The position numbers were made by a program, and so were the translations under genes. From Rhizobium sp. 11515TR (lineage in GTDB: Bacteria; Pseudomonadota; Alphaproteobacteria; Rhizobiales; Rhizobiaceae), in contig NZ_CP022998.1 of the NCBI RefSeq assembly GCF_002277895.1, positions 3,763,501 through 3,827,500 on the forward strand: DNA of 64,000 nt, written 5' to 3'. Of this stretch, positions 43,606 to 52,767 are shown piece by piece; the stretch's first letter is position 1, and each line of letters begins with the position of its first letter. Below the pieces are notes generated by a model. It did no database searches. It was not told the DNA's origin and worked only from the letters and a program-made list of their open reading frames with translations.

Positions 43606-45108
43606 ATGCAAATCGTCAAACGCGCCGGTCCCCAGCCGGACGTTGGAAAGCCATTTCACTTCATGGATTCGATAGATCCCAATCCGCAGGGCCAGACTTT
43701 TGCGGTCGAACGCAATCCCCGCCTGCGCTACATCATCCCCGCCGTGGTCGCCGTCGCCTTCCTGATGGAACAGCTGGATTCAACCATCCTCGTCACTGCT
43801 GTTCCCGATATCGCCAAGAGCCTTGAGACAACGCCGCTGCGCATGAATCTGGCGGTCACGACCTATATTTTGACGCTTGCCATGTTCATTCCGGTGAGCG
43901 GATGGTTTGCCGATCGCTTCGGCGCCCGGCGCATCTTCACGCTTTCCCTCTTCATCTTCACGATCGGTTCGATCCTCTGCGGACTGGCAACCAGTCTGCC
44001 GATGCTTATCGCCACGCGCGCGCTGCAGGGCTTTGGCGGCGCGATGATGACGCCGGTCGGGCGCCTCATCCTCATTCGCAGCTTCCCTCGCAGCCAGCTC
44101 GTGACTGCCATGACCTACATGACCCTGCCCGCCGTCATCGGACCAGTGATCGGGCCGGTGCTTGGCGGCTTCCTGACAACCTATCTATCCTGGCGCTGGA
44201 TCTTCTGGGTGAACCTGCCCTTCGGCCTGATCGGCATGGCCATGGCGCTGCGCTATGTCGAGGATACCGAACGCGACGAGACCATCAAATTCGACTTTCC
44301 CGGCTTCGTCATGGTCGGCCTCGGCTGCGTGCTTCTGCAATACGGTATCGAGAATATCGGCCGCCCGACAATCCCCGTATGGGCTATTGTCCTGACGCTT
44401 GCCGCCGCCGGCCTGCTGCTGGTCGGCTTCATTCGCTATGCCAGAACAGCGGAATCTCCAGCCGTGGATCTCACTCTCTTCAAGCTGCGCACCTTCCGCA
44501 TCGGCACCCTTGCCGGCGGCATCTGTCGTGTCGGGCTGAATGGTGTGCCCTTCCTGCTGCCGTTGATGCTGCAGGTCGGCTTCGGCTTGAGTCCGATCGT
44601 CTCGGGCACGCTGACCTTCGTCAGCGCCCTGAGCGCCCTTGCCGTGCGGCCGGTCTCGGCAAAACTGCTGAAGCTCTATGGCTTCGATCGCATGTTGACC
44701 TGGAGCGCCGTGTTCGGTGCGGCCGTCGTCGCCGGCTTCGCGCTGATCACACCCGATACGCCGCACTGGTTCATCATCATCTATGTCTTCATCTTCGGGC
44801 TGGCGCGGGCCGGACAGTTCATGACGTCCAATACGCTATCCTATTCCGATACTCCGGCTGCTCAACTCAGCCGCGCGACCAGTCTCGGCGGTGTGCTGCA
44901 GCAATTGAGCGTCAGCTTCGGCGTCTCCGTCGCCGCCATGCTGCTGGGGCTGGTGACTTTGGATGGATCGCCGCTGACGCCGGAGAAATTCCACATTGCA
45001 TTTTTGCTGATGGCCGTGATCCCGCTGCTCGGCATACCCGGCTTTCTCAAGCTGCGGCCGGAAGACGGCGCGCAAGTGAGCGGCCATCAGCGGCAATCGA
45101 AAAAGTAG
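43606..45108 (+). CDS. MFS drug-exporter family protein (EmrB/QacA, DHA2)
   Basis: An inner-membrane proton-coupled exporter with about 14 helices. Motif A is GWFADRFGARRIF and motif C is PAVIGPVIGPVLGG. MEQLDSTILVTAVPDIAKSL in helix one is typical of DHA2 exporters (motifs LDSTI and AVPDIA). ATG at 43606 has AAGGG five bases upstream; ATG at 43663 (481 residues) is an equally good N-terminus by homology. No partner membrane-fusion protein is present. It is convergent with the SpoVR gene, nine bases away. Confidence 0.85.
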   Translation: MQIVKRAGPQPDVGKPFHFMDSIDPNPQGQTFAVERNPRLRYIIPAVVAVAFLMEQLDSTILVTAVPDIAKSLETTPLRMNLAVTTYILTLAMFIPVSGWFADRFGARRIFTLSLFIFTIGSILCGLATSLPMLIATRALQGFGGAMMTPVGRLILIRSFPRSQLVTAMTYMTLPAVIGPVIGPVLGGFLTTYLSWRWIFWVNLPFGLIGMAMALRYVEDTERDETIKFDFPGFVMVGLGCVLLQYGIENIGRPTIPVWAIVLTLAAAGLLLVGFIRYARTAESPAVDLTLFKLRTFRIGTLAGGICRVGLNGVPFLLPLMLQVGFGLSPIVSGTLTFVSALSALAVRPVSAKLLKLYGFDRMLTWSAVFGAAVVAGFALITPDTPHWFIIIYVFIFGLARAGQFMTSNTLSYSDTPAAQLSRATSLGGVLQQLSVSFGVSVAAMLLGLVTLDGSPLTPEKFHIAFLLMAVIPLLGIPGFLKLRPEDGAQVSGHQRQSKK

Positions 45109-45117
45109 CCGTAAGGG

Positions 45118-46668
45118 CTAAGCCGCAAGCGCGGAGGCGCGCGGATGGACGAGATGATCGCGAAGTACCGCGCCGGAGCGGTCGACTTCCTGCATCAGCA
45201 CGTCGTAGCTCCACAGATCGGCCAGATGCTGCAATACACGCTTGGCATCCATATCGTCGAGCATTGCGCCGTTCAGCACCGTATGCTTGACCAGCAGCCG
45301 CCTGTCGCCGGCAAGATCGACATCGACGATCTCGATATGCGGATCGATCCAGCCGACATCATATTGCCGTGACAATTCACGGCGGATGCGCCGGTAGCCA
45401 CGCTCATCATGAATGGCGGCAACCCTCAGCCCCTCTTCCTCTTCCGGATCATCCGTCAGCTGGAACATGCGCATCTTGCGCATCAGGTGCGGGCTCAAGA
45501 ACTGCGCGACAAAACTCTCGTCGCGATAATTGGCCCAGAGATCGCGCAGCACCGCCATTGCATCGCCGGTGCCGGCGATTTCCGGGAACCATTGGCGATC
45601 CTCCTCTTCCGGCTTCGTCACGATGCGCTCGATATCCTGCATCATGGCAAAACCGATCGCGTAGGGGTTGAGGCCGGAATAGCGGGGGTCGTTGAAGGTC
45701 GGCTGGAAAACCACATTGGTATGCGATTTCAGGAATTCCAGAAAATCGCCGTCGCCGATGCCGCCGAGCTCATGCAGCCGGGTCATGATGCGATAGTGCA
45801 CATAGGTCGCCGTGCCCTCGTTCATCACCTTGGTCTGGCTCTGCGGGTAGAAATATTGGGCGACATGCCGCACGATGCGGATGATCTCGCGCTGCCAGGG
45901 TTTTAGGCGCGGCGCCATCTTTTCCAGGAAATAGAGGATATTCTCCTGCGGCAGGCCCGCCAGCGAGCGTCGCCGCTCCAGATCGAGATCCTGTGTCTTC
46001 TTGCCCGACCCCGCCGGAACCGTGCGCCAGAGATCATTGAAGATCTTCTCGTCATATTCGCGCCGCTCGCGCTCGCGCTTCTCCTCGTCGCGCAGGTCCG
46101 GCGTCTTCTTGCCGGCATAGCGATGCACGCCATGCGACATCAGCGCATGGGCAGCATCCAGCGTGCGCTCGACGGCGGCATGGCCATAGCGCTCCTCACA
46201 GCGTGCCACATAGCTCTTGGCGAAATTGAGATAATCGAGAATACCCTCGGCATCGGTCCAGAGCTTGAAGAGATAATTGTTCTTGAAGAAGTGATTATGG
46301 CCGAAGGCGGCATGCGCGATGACAAGAGCCTGCATCGTCGCACTATTCTCCTCCATCAAATAGGAGATGCAGGGCGAGCTGTTGATGACGATCTCATAGG
46401 CAAGGCCTCGCAAGCCCTTGCGGTAAAAGGCCTCGTGATGGGCGAAATGCTTGCCGAAGGACCAGTGCTTGTAAAAGAGCGGCATGCCGATCGAGGAATA
46501 GACGTCGAGCATCTGCTCGGCGGTGATGATCTCGATCTGATTGGGGTAGACATCGAGCCCGAGCTCCTCGACGGCAATCTTCTCGCAGGCATCGTGAATT
46601 CGCTGGATGGTGGCGAAATCCCAGTCCGCGCCTTCGAAAAGCCGCTCCATCGATGCCTTTTTTGCCAT
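45118..46668 (-). CDS. SpoVR family protein
   Basis: A 516-residue soluble protein. Landmarks include DVYPNQIEIITAEQMLD near residue 38, HWSFGKHF, YEIVINSSPCISYLMEEN, HAAFGHNHFFKNNY and NEGTATYVHYRIM, all typical of the SpoVR/YcgB family. The conserved histidines suggest metal binding, but the activity is unknown. The gene overlaps the DUF444 stop by one base, completing the conserved PrkA-DUF444-SpoVR trio, which in enterics (yeaG-yeaH-ycgB) is induced in starvation and stationary phase. GGAGCGG lies before the ATG at 46668. Confidence 0.93.
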   Translation of the reverse strand: MAKKASMERLFEGADWDFATIQRIHDACEKIAVEELGLDVYPNQIEIITAEQMLDVYSSIGMPLFYKHWSFGKHFAHHEAFYRKGLRGLAYEIVINSSPCISYLMEENSATMQALVIAHAAFGHNHFFKNNYLFKLWTDAEGILDYLNFAKSYVARCEERYGHAAVERTLDAAHALMSHGVHRYAGKKTPDLRDEEKRERERREYDEKIFNDLWRTVPAGSGKKTQDLDLERRRSLAGLPQENILYFLEKMAPRLKPWQREIIRIVRHVAQYFYPQSQTKVMNEGTATYVHYRIMTRLHELGGIGDGDFLEFLKSHTNVVFQPTFNDPRYSGLNPYAIGFAMMQDIERIVTKPEEEDRQWFPEIAGTGDAMAVLRDLWANYRDESFVAQFLSPHLMRKMRMFQLTDDPEEEEGLRVAAIHDERGYRRIRRELSRQYDVGWIDPHIEIVDVDLAGDRRLLVKHTVLNGAMLDDMDAKRVLQHLADLWSYDVLMQEVDRSGAVLRDHLVHPRASALAA

Positions 46669-47939
46669 TATCCGCTCCTTGTTTCCGCCGTTCGGCGCTG
46701 GAAGAGATCGTGGAAGACGGGATAGATCTGGCTGCGATCGCTGACACGCCGCATGGAAAGCACCGGCCATCCCGCCTGCATCCGCTCGTAGAGCGACCAG
46801 ATCGCCGAACCGGACGAGATCGCGACGCTGCGTGATTCCCCCACTTCGAGATAGGCGAAATATTGGCAGACGGGCAGAATCTCGCTCGTCATCAGCGCTG
46901 CCGTCGTCGCATTGTCGGAATAGGCATTGTCGCCATCCGACGCCTGGGCAGCGTAGATGTTCCAGTCAGACGCTGGGAACCGGTCACGCACGATCCGCCT
47001 CATGGCATCGAGCGCGCTCGAAACCTGGGTGCCGCCGGTTGCCGGGCTGCGGAAGAAAGTCTCCTCGTCCACCTCTTCCGCTACGTCGGTATGGCGGATG
47101 AAGACGATCTCGACGCGGCGGTACTGCCGGGTCAGGAAAATGTAGAGCAGCATGTAGAAGCGCTTGGCGAGATCCTTCATGTGCTCCGTCATCGAGCCGG
47201 AAACGTCCATCAGGCAGAACATGACGGCTTGCGCCACCGGCTTCGGCTCGTTCTCGAAACGGCGATACCGGATATCGATCGGGTCGATATAGGGAATGCG
47301 CCGGACCTTCGATTCCAGTCTTTTGATCTCGTCTTCGAGCTGTGCGCGGCGCTTCTCGTCCGTGCACTCCTCGGCCTCCTCGATAAGCTTTTCCACCGTT
47401 TCCGGCTTCGGGCGATGCAGCGCGACACGGCGCATCATGGCAAGCCGCATCGTGCGGTTGATGGCAAGATTGGCGGGCGATCCCGTAACCGAATAGCCCG
47501 AGCGTACCGGATTGATCTGGTCCGCCGACATCAGGCGGCGCTTGGCTAGATCGGGCAATTCGAGATCGTCGAGGAAGAGATCAAGGAATTCGTCCCGCGT
47601 CAGGATGAAGCGGAAGGCATCCTCGCCGGTTCCATCGCCGCCGGCCCGTGACTTGCCGCTACCGCCCTCAGGGCGGGGAAGCACATCGCCTTCGATGAAG
47701 TCCTTGTTACCGGGAAGAATATGTTCCTTCAGGCCCTCCGGGCCGCGATGGAACCGAGGTTCCTCGGTTCCATCCAGGGGAATGCTGATTTCGCCACCCT
47801 TCAGAATATCCTGAATGTCGCGATTTTGAGAGGATTCATAGACCGCTCTCTGCACCAGCGCTTTTGCTCTTCGCAAAAATCGTTGACGATTTTCCAGACT
47901 TTTTCCGCCTGGGTTCAGGCGTCTGTCAACAATGTGCAT
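46668..47939 (-). CDS. DUF444/YeaH family von Willebrand A-domain protein
   Basis: A 423-residue protein. The N-terminal third is basic and charged (IVDRRLNPGGKSLENRQRF), and the C-terminal domain is a von Willebrand A fold with the metal-ion site DVSGSM near residue 240, TGGTQVSSA and AQASDGDNAYSD. The family works with PrkA and SpoVR, but its biochemical role is not known; the adhesion site suggests it assembles or recruits a partner in a Mg-dependent way. It lies 18 bases after prkA in the same transcript. Confidence 0.92.
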   Translation of the reverse strand: MHIVDRRLNPGGKSLENRQRFLRRAKALVQRAVYESSQNRDIQDILKGGEISIPLDGTEEPRFHRGPEGLKEHILPGNKDFIEGDVLPRPEGGSGKSRAGGDGTGEDAFRFILTRDEFLDLFLDDLELPDLAKRRLMSADQINPVRSGYSVTGSPANLAINRTMRLAMMRRVALHRPKPETVEKLIEEAEECTDEKRRAQLEDEIKRLESKVRRIPYIDPIDIRYRRFENEPKPVAQAVMFCLMDVSGSMTEHMKDLAKRFYMLLYIFLTRQYRRVEIVFIRHTDVAEEVDEETFFRSPATGGTQVSSALDAMRRIVRDRFPASDWNIYAAQASDGDNAYSDNATTAALMTSEILPVCQYFAYLEVGESRSVAISSGSAIWSLYERMQAGWPVLSMRRVSDRSQIYPVFHDLFQRRTAETRSG

Positions 47940-47957
47940 TCCTTCTTCCTTGGTGGC

Positions 47958-49904
47958 TCATCCCGCCTGTTTCACACGCATGTACCATTCCACAAGCCGC
48001 CGGACCTGCCGTTCGGTGTAACCCCGCGCGACCATCCGCTCGACGAATTCGCCATGTTTCTTCTCCGTCTCGCCATCCTTCTTGGAGCCGAACGAGATGA
48101 CGGGCAGAAGGTCCTCGACTTGAGAGAACATCCGCTTTTCGATGACTTCACGGATCTTCTCGTAGCTGGTCCAGGACGGGTTCTTGCCGCCGTGGCTCGC
48201 TCGTGCCCGCAGGCAGAACTTGACCACCTCGTTGCGGAAGTCCTTCGGATTGGCGATGCCTGCCGGCTTTTCGATCTTGGTGAGCTCCTGGTTTAGGAGT
48301 TCGCGGTCTAGAAGCTGACCGGTATCCGGATCCTTGAAATCGACATCCTCGATCCAGGCGTCGGCATAGTCGACATAGCGATCGAAGAGGTTCTGACCGT
48401 AATCCGCATAGGATTCCAGATAGGCCTTCTGGATCTCGTTGCCGATGAACTCCGCATAGCGCGGCGCCAGTTCGCTCTTGATAAACTCGATATAGAGCTT
48501 CTCGGTTTCAAGCGGCAGCTGTTCCCTGCGGATTGCCTGCTCCAGCATGTACATCAGATGCACCGGATCGGCGCCGACTTCTGTCGTATCGTAGTTAAAG
48601 GTCGCCGCCAGCACTTTGAAGGCAAAACGGGTGGAGGCTCCATCCATGCCTTCGTCGACACCGGCCGAGTCACGATATTCCTGCACGCTGCGCGCTCTCG
48701 GATCGGTCTCCTTCAGGCTTTCGCCGTCATAGACCCGAAGCTTGGAGAAGGCGGTCGAATTCTCGTGCTTGGAAAGCCGCGTCAGAACCGTGAAGCGGGC
48801 GAGCGTCTCCAACGTCGACGGCGCGCAGGGCGCATCGCTAAGTTCGGATTCCTCGATCAGCTTCTCATAGATCTTCTGCTCTTCGGTGACCCGCAGGCAA
48901 TAAGGCACTTTCACCACGCAGATACGGTCGATGAATGCCTCATTGTTCTTGTTGGCCTTGAATGTCTGCCATTCCGACTCGTTTGAGTGCGCCAGGATGA
49001 TGCCGGAGAAGGGTATCGCACCGATATTTTCCGTACCGATGTAATTACCTTCCTGCGTCGCCGTCAGCAGCGGGTGCAGCATCTTGATCGGTGCCTTGAA
49101 CATTTCGACGAATTCGAGAATGCCCTGGTTGGCACGGTTCAATGCACCGGAGTAGCTGTAGGCATCCGGATCGTTCTGCGCGAGGCTTTCGAGCTTGCGG
49201 ATATCCACCTTGCCGACCAGCGAGGAGATGTCCTGGTTGTTCTCGTCGCCCGGTTCCGTCTTGGCGACGGCAATTTGCCGCAGCCTTGAGGGCTGCATCC
49301 TGACGACGCGGAAACGGGAAATATCGCCTTCGAACTCTTCCAGCCGCTTGAGGCACCAAGGGCTCATGAGTCCGGTCAGGCGCCGGCGCGGAATGCCATA
49401 GCGCTCCTCGATCATCGGCCCCATGGTGACGGGATCGAACAGGCTGAGCGGGCTTTCGAAGACCGGGCTCAGCTCGTTTCCGGCCTTGAGCACATAGATG
49501 GGATGAACTTCCATCAGTGATTTCAGCCGCTCGGCGAGCGATGACTTGCCGCCGCCGACGGGCCCGAGCAGATAGAGGATCTGCTTGCGCTCCTCCAGCC
49601 CCTGGGCCGCATGGCGGAAGAAGGCGACGATGCGTTCGATCGTCTCTTCCATGCCAAAAAAGCCCGAAAAAGCCGGATAAGTCCGGATGGTCCGGTTCAT
49701 GAAAATACGCCCAAGCCTTGTATCCTTGGCCGTATCGATCAGCAGTGGTTCGCCCATGGCTGCCAGCAGCCGCTCTGCCGCATTTGCGTACATGAGCGGA
49801 TCATCCCGGCACGCTTCCAGGTATTCTGAGAATGACATCTCGACTTCGCGCCGTGCTTCAAAAGTACGGGCGAACGTGTTGAACAGAACATCGTTGTTTA
49901 ACAT
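47958..49904 (-). CDS. prkA: PrkA serine protein kinase (YeaG family)
   Basis: A 648-residue AAA-type kinase or protease-like protein. Walker A GPVGGGKSSL lies near residue 114, with MIEERYGIPRRRLTG and the conserved AHSNESEW, FKANKNNEAFIDRI and SLKETDPRARSVQEYRD blocks. The kinase-like domain is C-terminal. YeaG phosphorylates proteins during nitrogen starvation and metabolic stress. It is the first gene of the trio and probably carries the promoter, in the gap 49905-50240. Confidence 0.95.
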   Translation of the reverse strand: MLNNDVLFNTFARTFEARREVEMSFSEYLEACRDDPLMYANAAERLLAAMGEPLLIDTAKDTRLGRIFMNRTIRTYPAFSGFFGMEETIERIVAFFRHAAQGLEERKQILYLLGPVGGGKSSLAERLKSLMEVHPIYVLKAGNELSPVFESPLSLFDPVTMGPMIEERYGIPRRRLTGLMSPWCLKRLEEFEGDISRFRVVRMQPSRLRQIAVAKTEPGDENNQDISSLVGKVDIRKLESLAQNDPDAYSYSGALNRANQGILEFVEMFKAPIKMLHPLLTATQEGNYIGTENIGAIPFSGIILAHSNESEWQTFKANKNNEAFIDRICVVKVPYCLRVTEEQKIYEKLIEESELSDAPCAPSTLETLARFTVLTRLSKHENSTAFSKLRVYDGESLKETDPRARSVQEYRDSAGVDEGMDGASTRFAFKVLAATFNYDTTEVGADPVHLMYMLEQAIRREQLPLETEKLYIEFIKSELAPRYAEFIGNEIQKAYLESYADYGQNLFDRYVDYADAWIEDVDFKDPDTGQLLDRELLNQELTKIEKPAGIANPKDFRNEVVKFCLRARASHGGKNPSWTSYEKIREVIEKRMFSQVEDLLPVISFGSKKDGETEKKHGEFVERMVARGYTERQVRRLVEWYMRVKQAG

Positions 49905-50059
49905 GGCGCCTCGGTAGCTTGCTATTGCAATTAACGCCGGCTTTTACGAGATCACTTTATCCCGCTGTATCTAAAGTGCGGTATGACTCGCTACGAATCA
50001 ATAGGTGATCTGTCAATAATTCGTACGCTTGATTCCAAATGTCATCAATATCTTGATGG

Positions 50060-50113
50060 GGTCATGCACCGAATTAATGAAACGCAACCATAGGATTGTT
50101 GCGGTCATGCACC
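50060..50113. repeat. Direct repeat and small hairpin in the prkA upstream region
   Basis: GGTCATGCACC occurs at 50060-50070 and 50103-50113. Between the copies, GCAAC and GTTGC are inverted (from about 50084). The stretch lies in the 336-base gap 49905-50240 upstream of prkA and beside tRNA-Phe. No gene or clear promoter was identified in the gap. Confidence 0.35.
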
Positions 50114-50240
50114 ACACGTAATGAGCTACGCAACCTCGGTCAACGCATCCGCCGCGTATTCTTGCAAATACACGATCTCGGCGAAGAATTGGTCGAAGCC
50201 AGCGTCAAGCTTCATTGTCCGCATGATTGGGGAGAAAAGA

Positions 50241-50316
50241 TGGTGCCCAGAGCCGGAATCGAACCAGCGACACGCGGATTTTCAATCCGCTGCTCTACCA
50301 ACTGAGCTATCTGGGC
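50241..50316 (-). tRNA. tRNA-Phe (anticodon GAA)
   Basis: A complete 76-base cloverleaf on the minus strand. The acceptor starts GCCCAGA, the D-arm reads AGCTCAGTTGGTAGAGC, the anticodon loop is TTGAAAA with GAA, the T-arm carries GGTTCGATTCC, and CCA is encoded at the 3' end. All stems pair. Confidence 0.97.
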
Positions 50317-50509
50317 ATCCGTGCTTCGCGTCGAGAGAAGAGCCTTGAAAGGCATTGGGCGGTTGGTTCACCCCGGAAGCGAGCGGGGTTATAGCATCTT
50401 GTTCGGCCATGTCCAGCCGCAAATGACTCTTTTTTGACAGGAAATCGAATTTTGCCAATTCGCGAACAAAATGAAGGGGTTCGTAAGGTCGAGCCCTTGG
50501 AAAACGCAT

Positions 50510-50725
50510 TCAGTCCTGATCGGAGCCGTCGGCCTTCGTCTCGTCCTCGGTCACGGGGATGGCGTAGGAGCCGTTGAGCCACCGCGAGAGATCGACGGAA
50601 CGGCAGCGATCCGAGCAAAAGGGATAATGTTCACGTACCGAAGGGCGGCCGCATTCCGGGCAGGGACGCGTCTTGCGCAGCGGCTCGACCTTCGAACCGA
50701 CCTTGATCTCTTCAGCTTTCGTCAT
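50510..50725 (-). CDS. yacG: DNA gyrase inhibitor YacG
   Basis: A 71-residue zinc-binding protein. CPECGRPSVREHYPFCSD carries the first three of the four cysteines (the fourth follows in DRC), and SVDLSRWLNGSYAIP is the family's C-terminal signature. It binds the GyrB subunit and blocks DNA binding by gyrase. The ATG at 50725 has AAGGA upstream; an in-frame ATG at 50746 would overlap the maf stop. It lies six bases after maf, and the next element downstream is tRNA-Phe. Confidence 0.92.
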   Translation of the reverse strand: MTKAEEIKVGSKVEPLRKTRPCPECGRPSVREHYPFCSDRCRSVDLSRWLNGSYAIPVTEDETKADGSDQD

Positions 50726-50730
50726 GACAA

Positions 50731-51351
50731 CTATCCTTCCTGCCATCCGGCATGGACATCGAAGCCCTCGCCTGCCAGCAGCAGCATGGTTTCATAAAGC
50801 GGCAATCCGACGACATTGGTGTAGGAACCGACGAGCTTCTGCACGAAGGAGCCGGCAAGCCCCTGAATGCCATAGGCCCCCGCCTTGCCGCGCCACTGGC
50901 CGGAGGCAAGATACATGTCGATATCGCGACTCGAAAGCCGCTTGAAACGTACCTTGGTTTCCACCACCTTCTGGCGCGCCTTGCGGTCCGGCGTGATCAG
51001 GCAGATGCCGGTATAGACGACATGGCCGCGGCCGGAGAGCAGATGCAGGGCGGCAGCTGCCTCATCGACGAATTCCGCCTTCGGCAGGATGCGCCGCCCG
51101 ACGGCGACGACTGTATCGGCCGAAAGGATATAGCTCCCCTGCCAGGCGGCATCGCTCTTGATGGCGGCAAAGGCGGCATCGCCCTTCTCCGCGGAAAGCC
51201 GGCGCGCCAGCGAGCGCGGATGCTCCGATTTCTTTGGCGTCTCGTCGATGTCCATGGGCATGAGACGCGCGGGCTCGATGCCTGACTGATGCAGGAGCTC
51301 GACGCGACGCGGCGATCCGGAGGCCAGTATCAGCTTGTGTTTCAACGCCAT
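50731..51351 (-). CDS. maf: Maf-like nucleotide pyrophosphatase
   Basis: A 206-residue house-cleaning nucleotide pyrophosphatase. The N-terminal ILASGSPRR loop binds phosphate, and DETPKKSEHP, SADTVVA, GRGHVVYTG and GKAGAYGIQG follow as in Maf proteins. Such enzymes hydrolyse modified NTPs and m7GTP. An in-frame ATG at 51369 would add six residues; the ATG at 51351 has AGGTCGAG upstream and fits the family length. It sits in the infA-maf-yacG order. Confidence 0.92.
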   Translation of the reverse strand: MALKHKLILASGSPRRVELLHQSGIEPARLMPMDIDETPKKSEHPRSLARRLSAEKGDAAFAAIKSDAAWQGSYILSADTVVAVGRRILPKAEFVDEAAAALHLLSGRGHVVYTGICLITPDRKARQKVVETKVRFKRLSSRDIDMYLASGQWRGKAGAYGIQGLAGSFVQKLVGSYTNVVGLPLYETMLLLAGEGFDVHAGWQEG

Positions 51352-51441
51352 CAGATCTCGACCTGTCATGCGGGAATGAGAGCCGGCTCCGGAGCATGAT
51401 GCCGAAAATGTCGGCGGCATCCGGCTCCAGCGAGCGGCGGA

Positions 51442-51660
51442 TTACTTGAAACGATAGGTGATGCGGCCCTTGGTCAGGTCGTAAGGGGTCATTTCCACCA
51501 GCACCTTGTCGCCCGCCAGAACGCGGATGCGGTTCTTGCGCATGCGGCCCGCGGTGTGCGCGATGATCTCGTGCTCGTTTTCCAGCTTCACGCGAAAGGT
51601 CGCGTTCGGCAGGAGTTCGGTGACGACACCGGGAAATTCGAGGACTTCTTCTTTCGGCAT
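51442..51660 (-). CDS. infA: Translation initiation factor IF-1
   Basis: A 72-residue OB-fold protein that binds the ribosomal A site during initiation. The sequence has the conserved GVVTELLPNATFRVKLEN, IAHTAGRMRKNRIRV and PYDLTKGRITYR segments (each seen in part). Length is exactly that of E. coli IF-1. It lies 90 bases upstream of maf in the same direction and may have its own promoter. Confidence 0.97.
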   Translation of the reverse strand: MPKEEVLEFPGVVTELLPNATFRVKLENEHEIIAHTAGRMRKNRIRVLAGDKVLVEMTPYDLTKGRITYRFK

Positions 51661-51802
51661 TAAAGCTTCTTTTCCTGTCGGTTGGGGCCGGCGCTCCTGT
51701 TAAAAAGGCTGGGTCGCCGGAAATTTGCGCGGAAACTACACAATCACCGCGGTTTTGTGAACCACGTTGATAAGGGTTTCTGCATTTGTTTCATTTGCAG
51801 CT

Positions 51803-52285
51803 CTAAAGCGAGCCACGATGTTCCACAAGCCTGCTCTCGATCAGGCCGAGAAGATAGTCCCTCACTCCGCGATAGGCATCCAGAACCTGATCGCGTGTTC
51901 CATCCGTCGCGGAAGGGTCCATCGTTGGCCAATAGATGACGTCAATCGCATTGGCCCGCGTCAATTCCAGCGCGGCGTGATGCGCTTCGGGAGAGAGCGT
52001 GATGATGACATCGAAGAAATCGTCTTCCAGCTCCTCCAAGGTCTGCGGCTGCCGCCGGCCGAGCGAGAGCCCCATCTCCGAAAGCACGACGTCGACGAAG
52101 GGATTGCGCTCGCCGGCACGCACGCCGGCCGAGGCGATATACGTGCCCTGCGGCAGCATCTGCCGAGCGATCGCTTCGGCCATGGGCGAACGAATGGTAT
52201 TCAGGCCGCACATGAAGAGGATGGCGCCGGGGGATTTGCCCCGGGGCGACCTGGCATTCTGCTCAATCGCCTGCGGCTCGTCCAT
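51803..52285 (-). CDS. Low-molecular-weight protein phosphatase-like protein
   Basis: A 160-residue protein with the phosphatase P-loop near the N-terminus: Cys-Gly-Leu-Asn-Thr-Ile-Arg-Ser, a valid C-x5-R-S motif, followed by PMAEA. The usual third residue glycine of CxGNxxR is leucine. A late MDPSATDGTRDQ supplies the general-acid aspartate region. Substrate could be phosphotyrosine or arsenate; neither is settled by sequence. ATG at 52285 is favoured by GGGTGA before it; a GTG at 52294 overlaps the previous stop. It follows UPF0262 directly. Confidence 0.85.
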   Translation of the reverse strand: MDEPQAIEQNARSPRGKSPGAILFMCGLNTIRSPMAEAIARQMLPQGTYIASAGVRAGERNPFVDVVLSEMGLSLGRRQPQTLEELEDDFFDVIITLSPEAHHAALELTRANAIDVIYWPTMDPSATDGTRDQVLDAYRGVRDYLLGLIESRLVEHRGSL

Positions 52286-52290
52286 GGCAG

Positions 52291-52764
52291 TCACCCGCGC
52301 CAGTAGAGCACGCAGACGAGCGTGAACAGCCGCCGCGCCGTGTCGAAATCCACGCTGATCTTGCCGTTCAGCCGGTCCATCAGCGTCTGCGAGCCTTCAT
52401 TATGAATACCGCGCCGGCCCATGTCGATCGCTTCGATGCGGCTTGGCGTGGCCGAGCGGATCGCCTCGTAATAGCTCTCGCAGATCATGAAATAGTCCTT
52501 CACGATCCGGCGAAACGGGGTCAGCGACAGGATATGGGTGGCGACAACGCCGCCATCTTCCATGCGGATGTCGAAGACCAGCTTCTGCTCGACCAGCGAA
52601 AGATTGAGCAGATAAGGCCCGCCCTCATGCCCGACGGGCGCGAAGCTGTTTTCCTCGATCAGGTCGAAAATGGCGACGGCGCGCTCGTGCTCGACATCGG
52701 GCGTCGAGCGGCCGATTGTGTCGTCCAGGACCACATCGCTCAGCCGGAAGACGCCCTTGGCCAT
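52291..52764 (-). CDS. UPF0262 family protein
   Basis: A 157-residue soluble protein with the alphaproteobacterial UPF0262 pattern: RLSDVVLDDTIGRSTPDVEHER at residues 7-28 (RLSDVVLDD and PDVEHER), NSFAPVGHEGGPYLLNL, HILSLTPFRRIVKDYFMI and IDMGRRGIHNEGS. Function unknown. It lies three bases after hisD and its stop overlaps the phosphatase gene region, making hisD-UPF0262-phosphatase a tight transcription unit. Confidence 0.92.
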   Translation of the reverse strand: MAKGVFRLSDVVLDDTIGRSTPDVEHERAVAIFDLIEENSFAPVGHEGGPYLLNLSLVEQKLVFDIRMEDGGVVATHILSLTPFRRIVKDYFMICESYYEAIRSATPSRIEAIDMGRRGIHNEGSQTLMDRLNGKISVDFDTARRLFTLVCVLYWRG

Positions 52765-52767
52765 GCC

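Noticed and set aside
50096..50305. Plus-strand frame crossing tRNA-Phe
   Set aside because: It overlaps a complete tRNA on the other strand and has no family signature.
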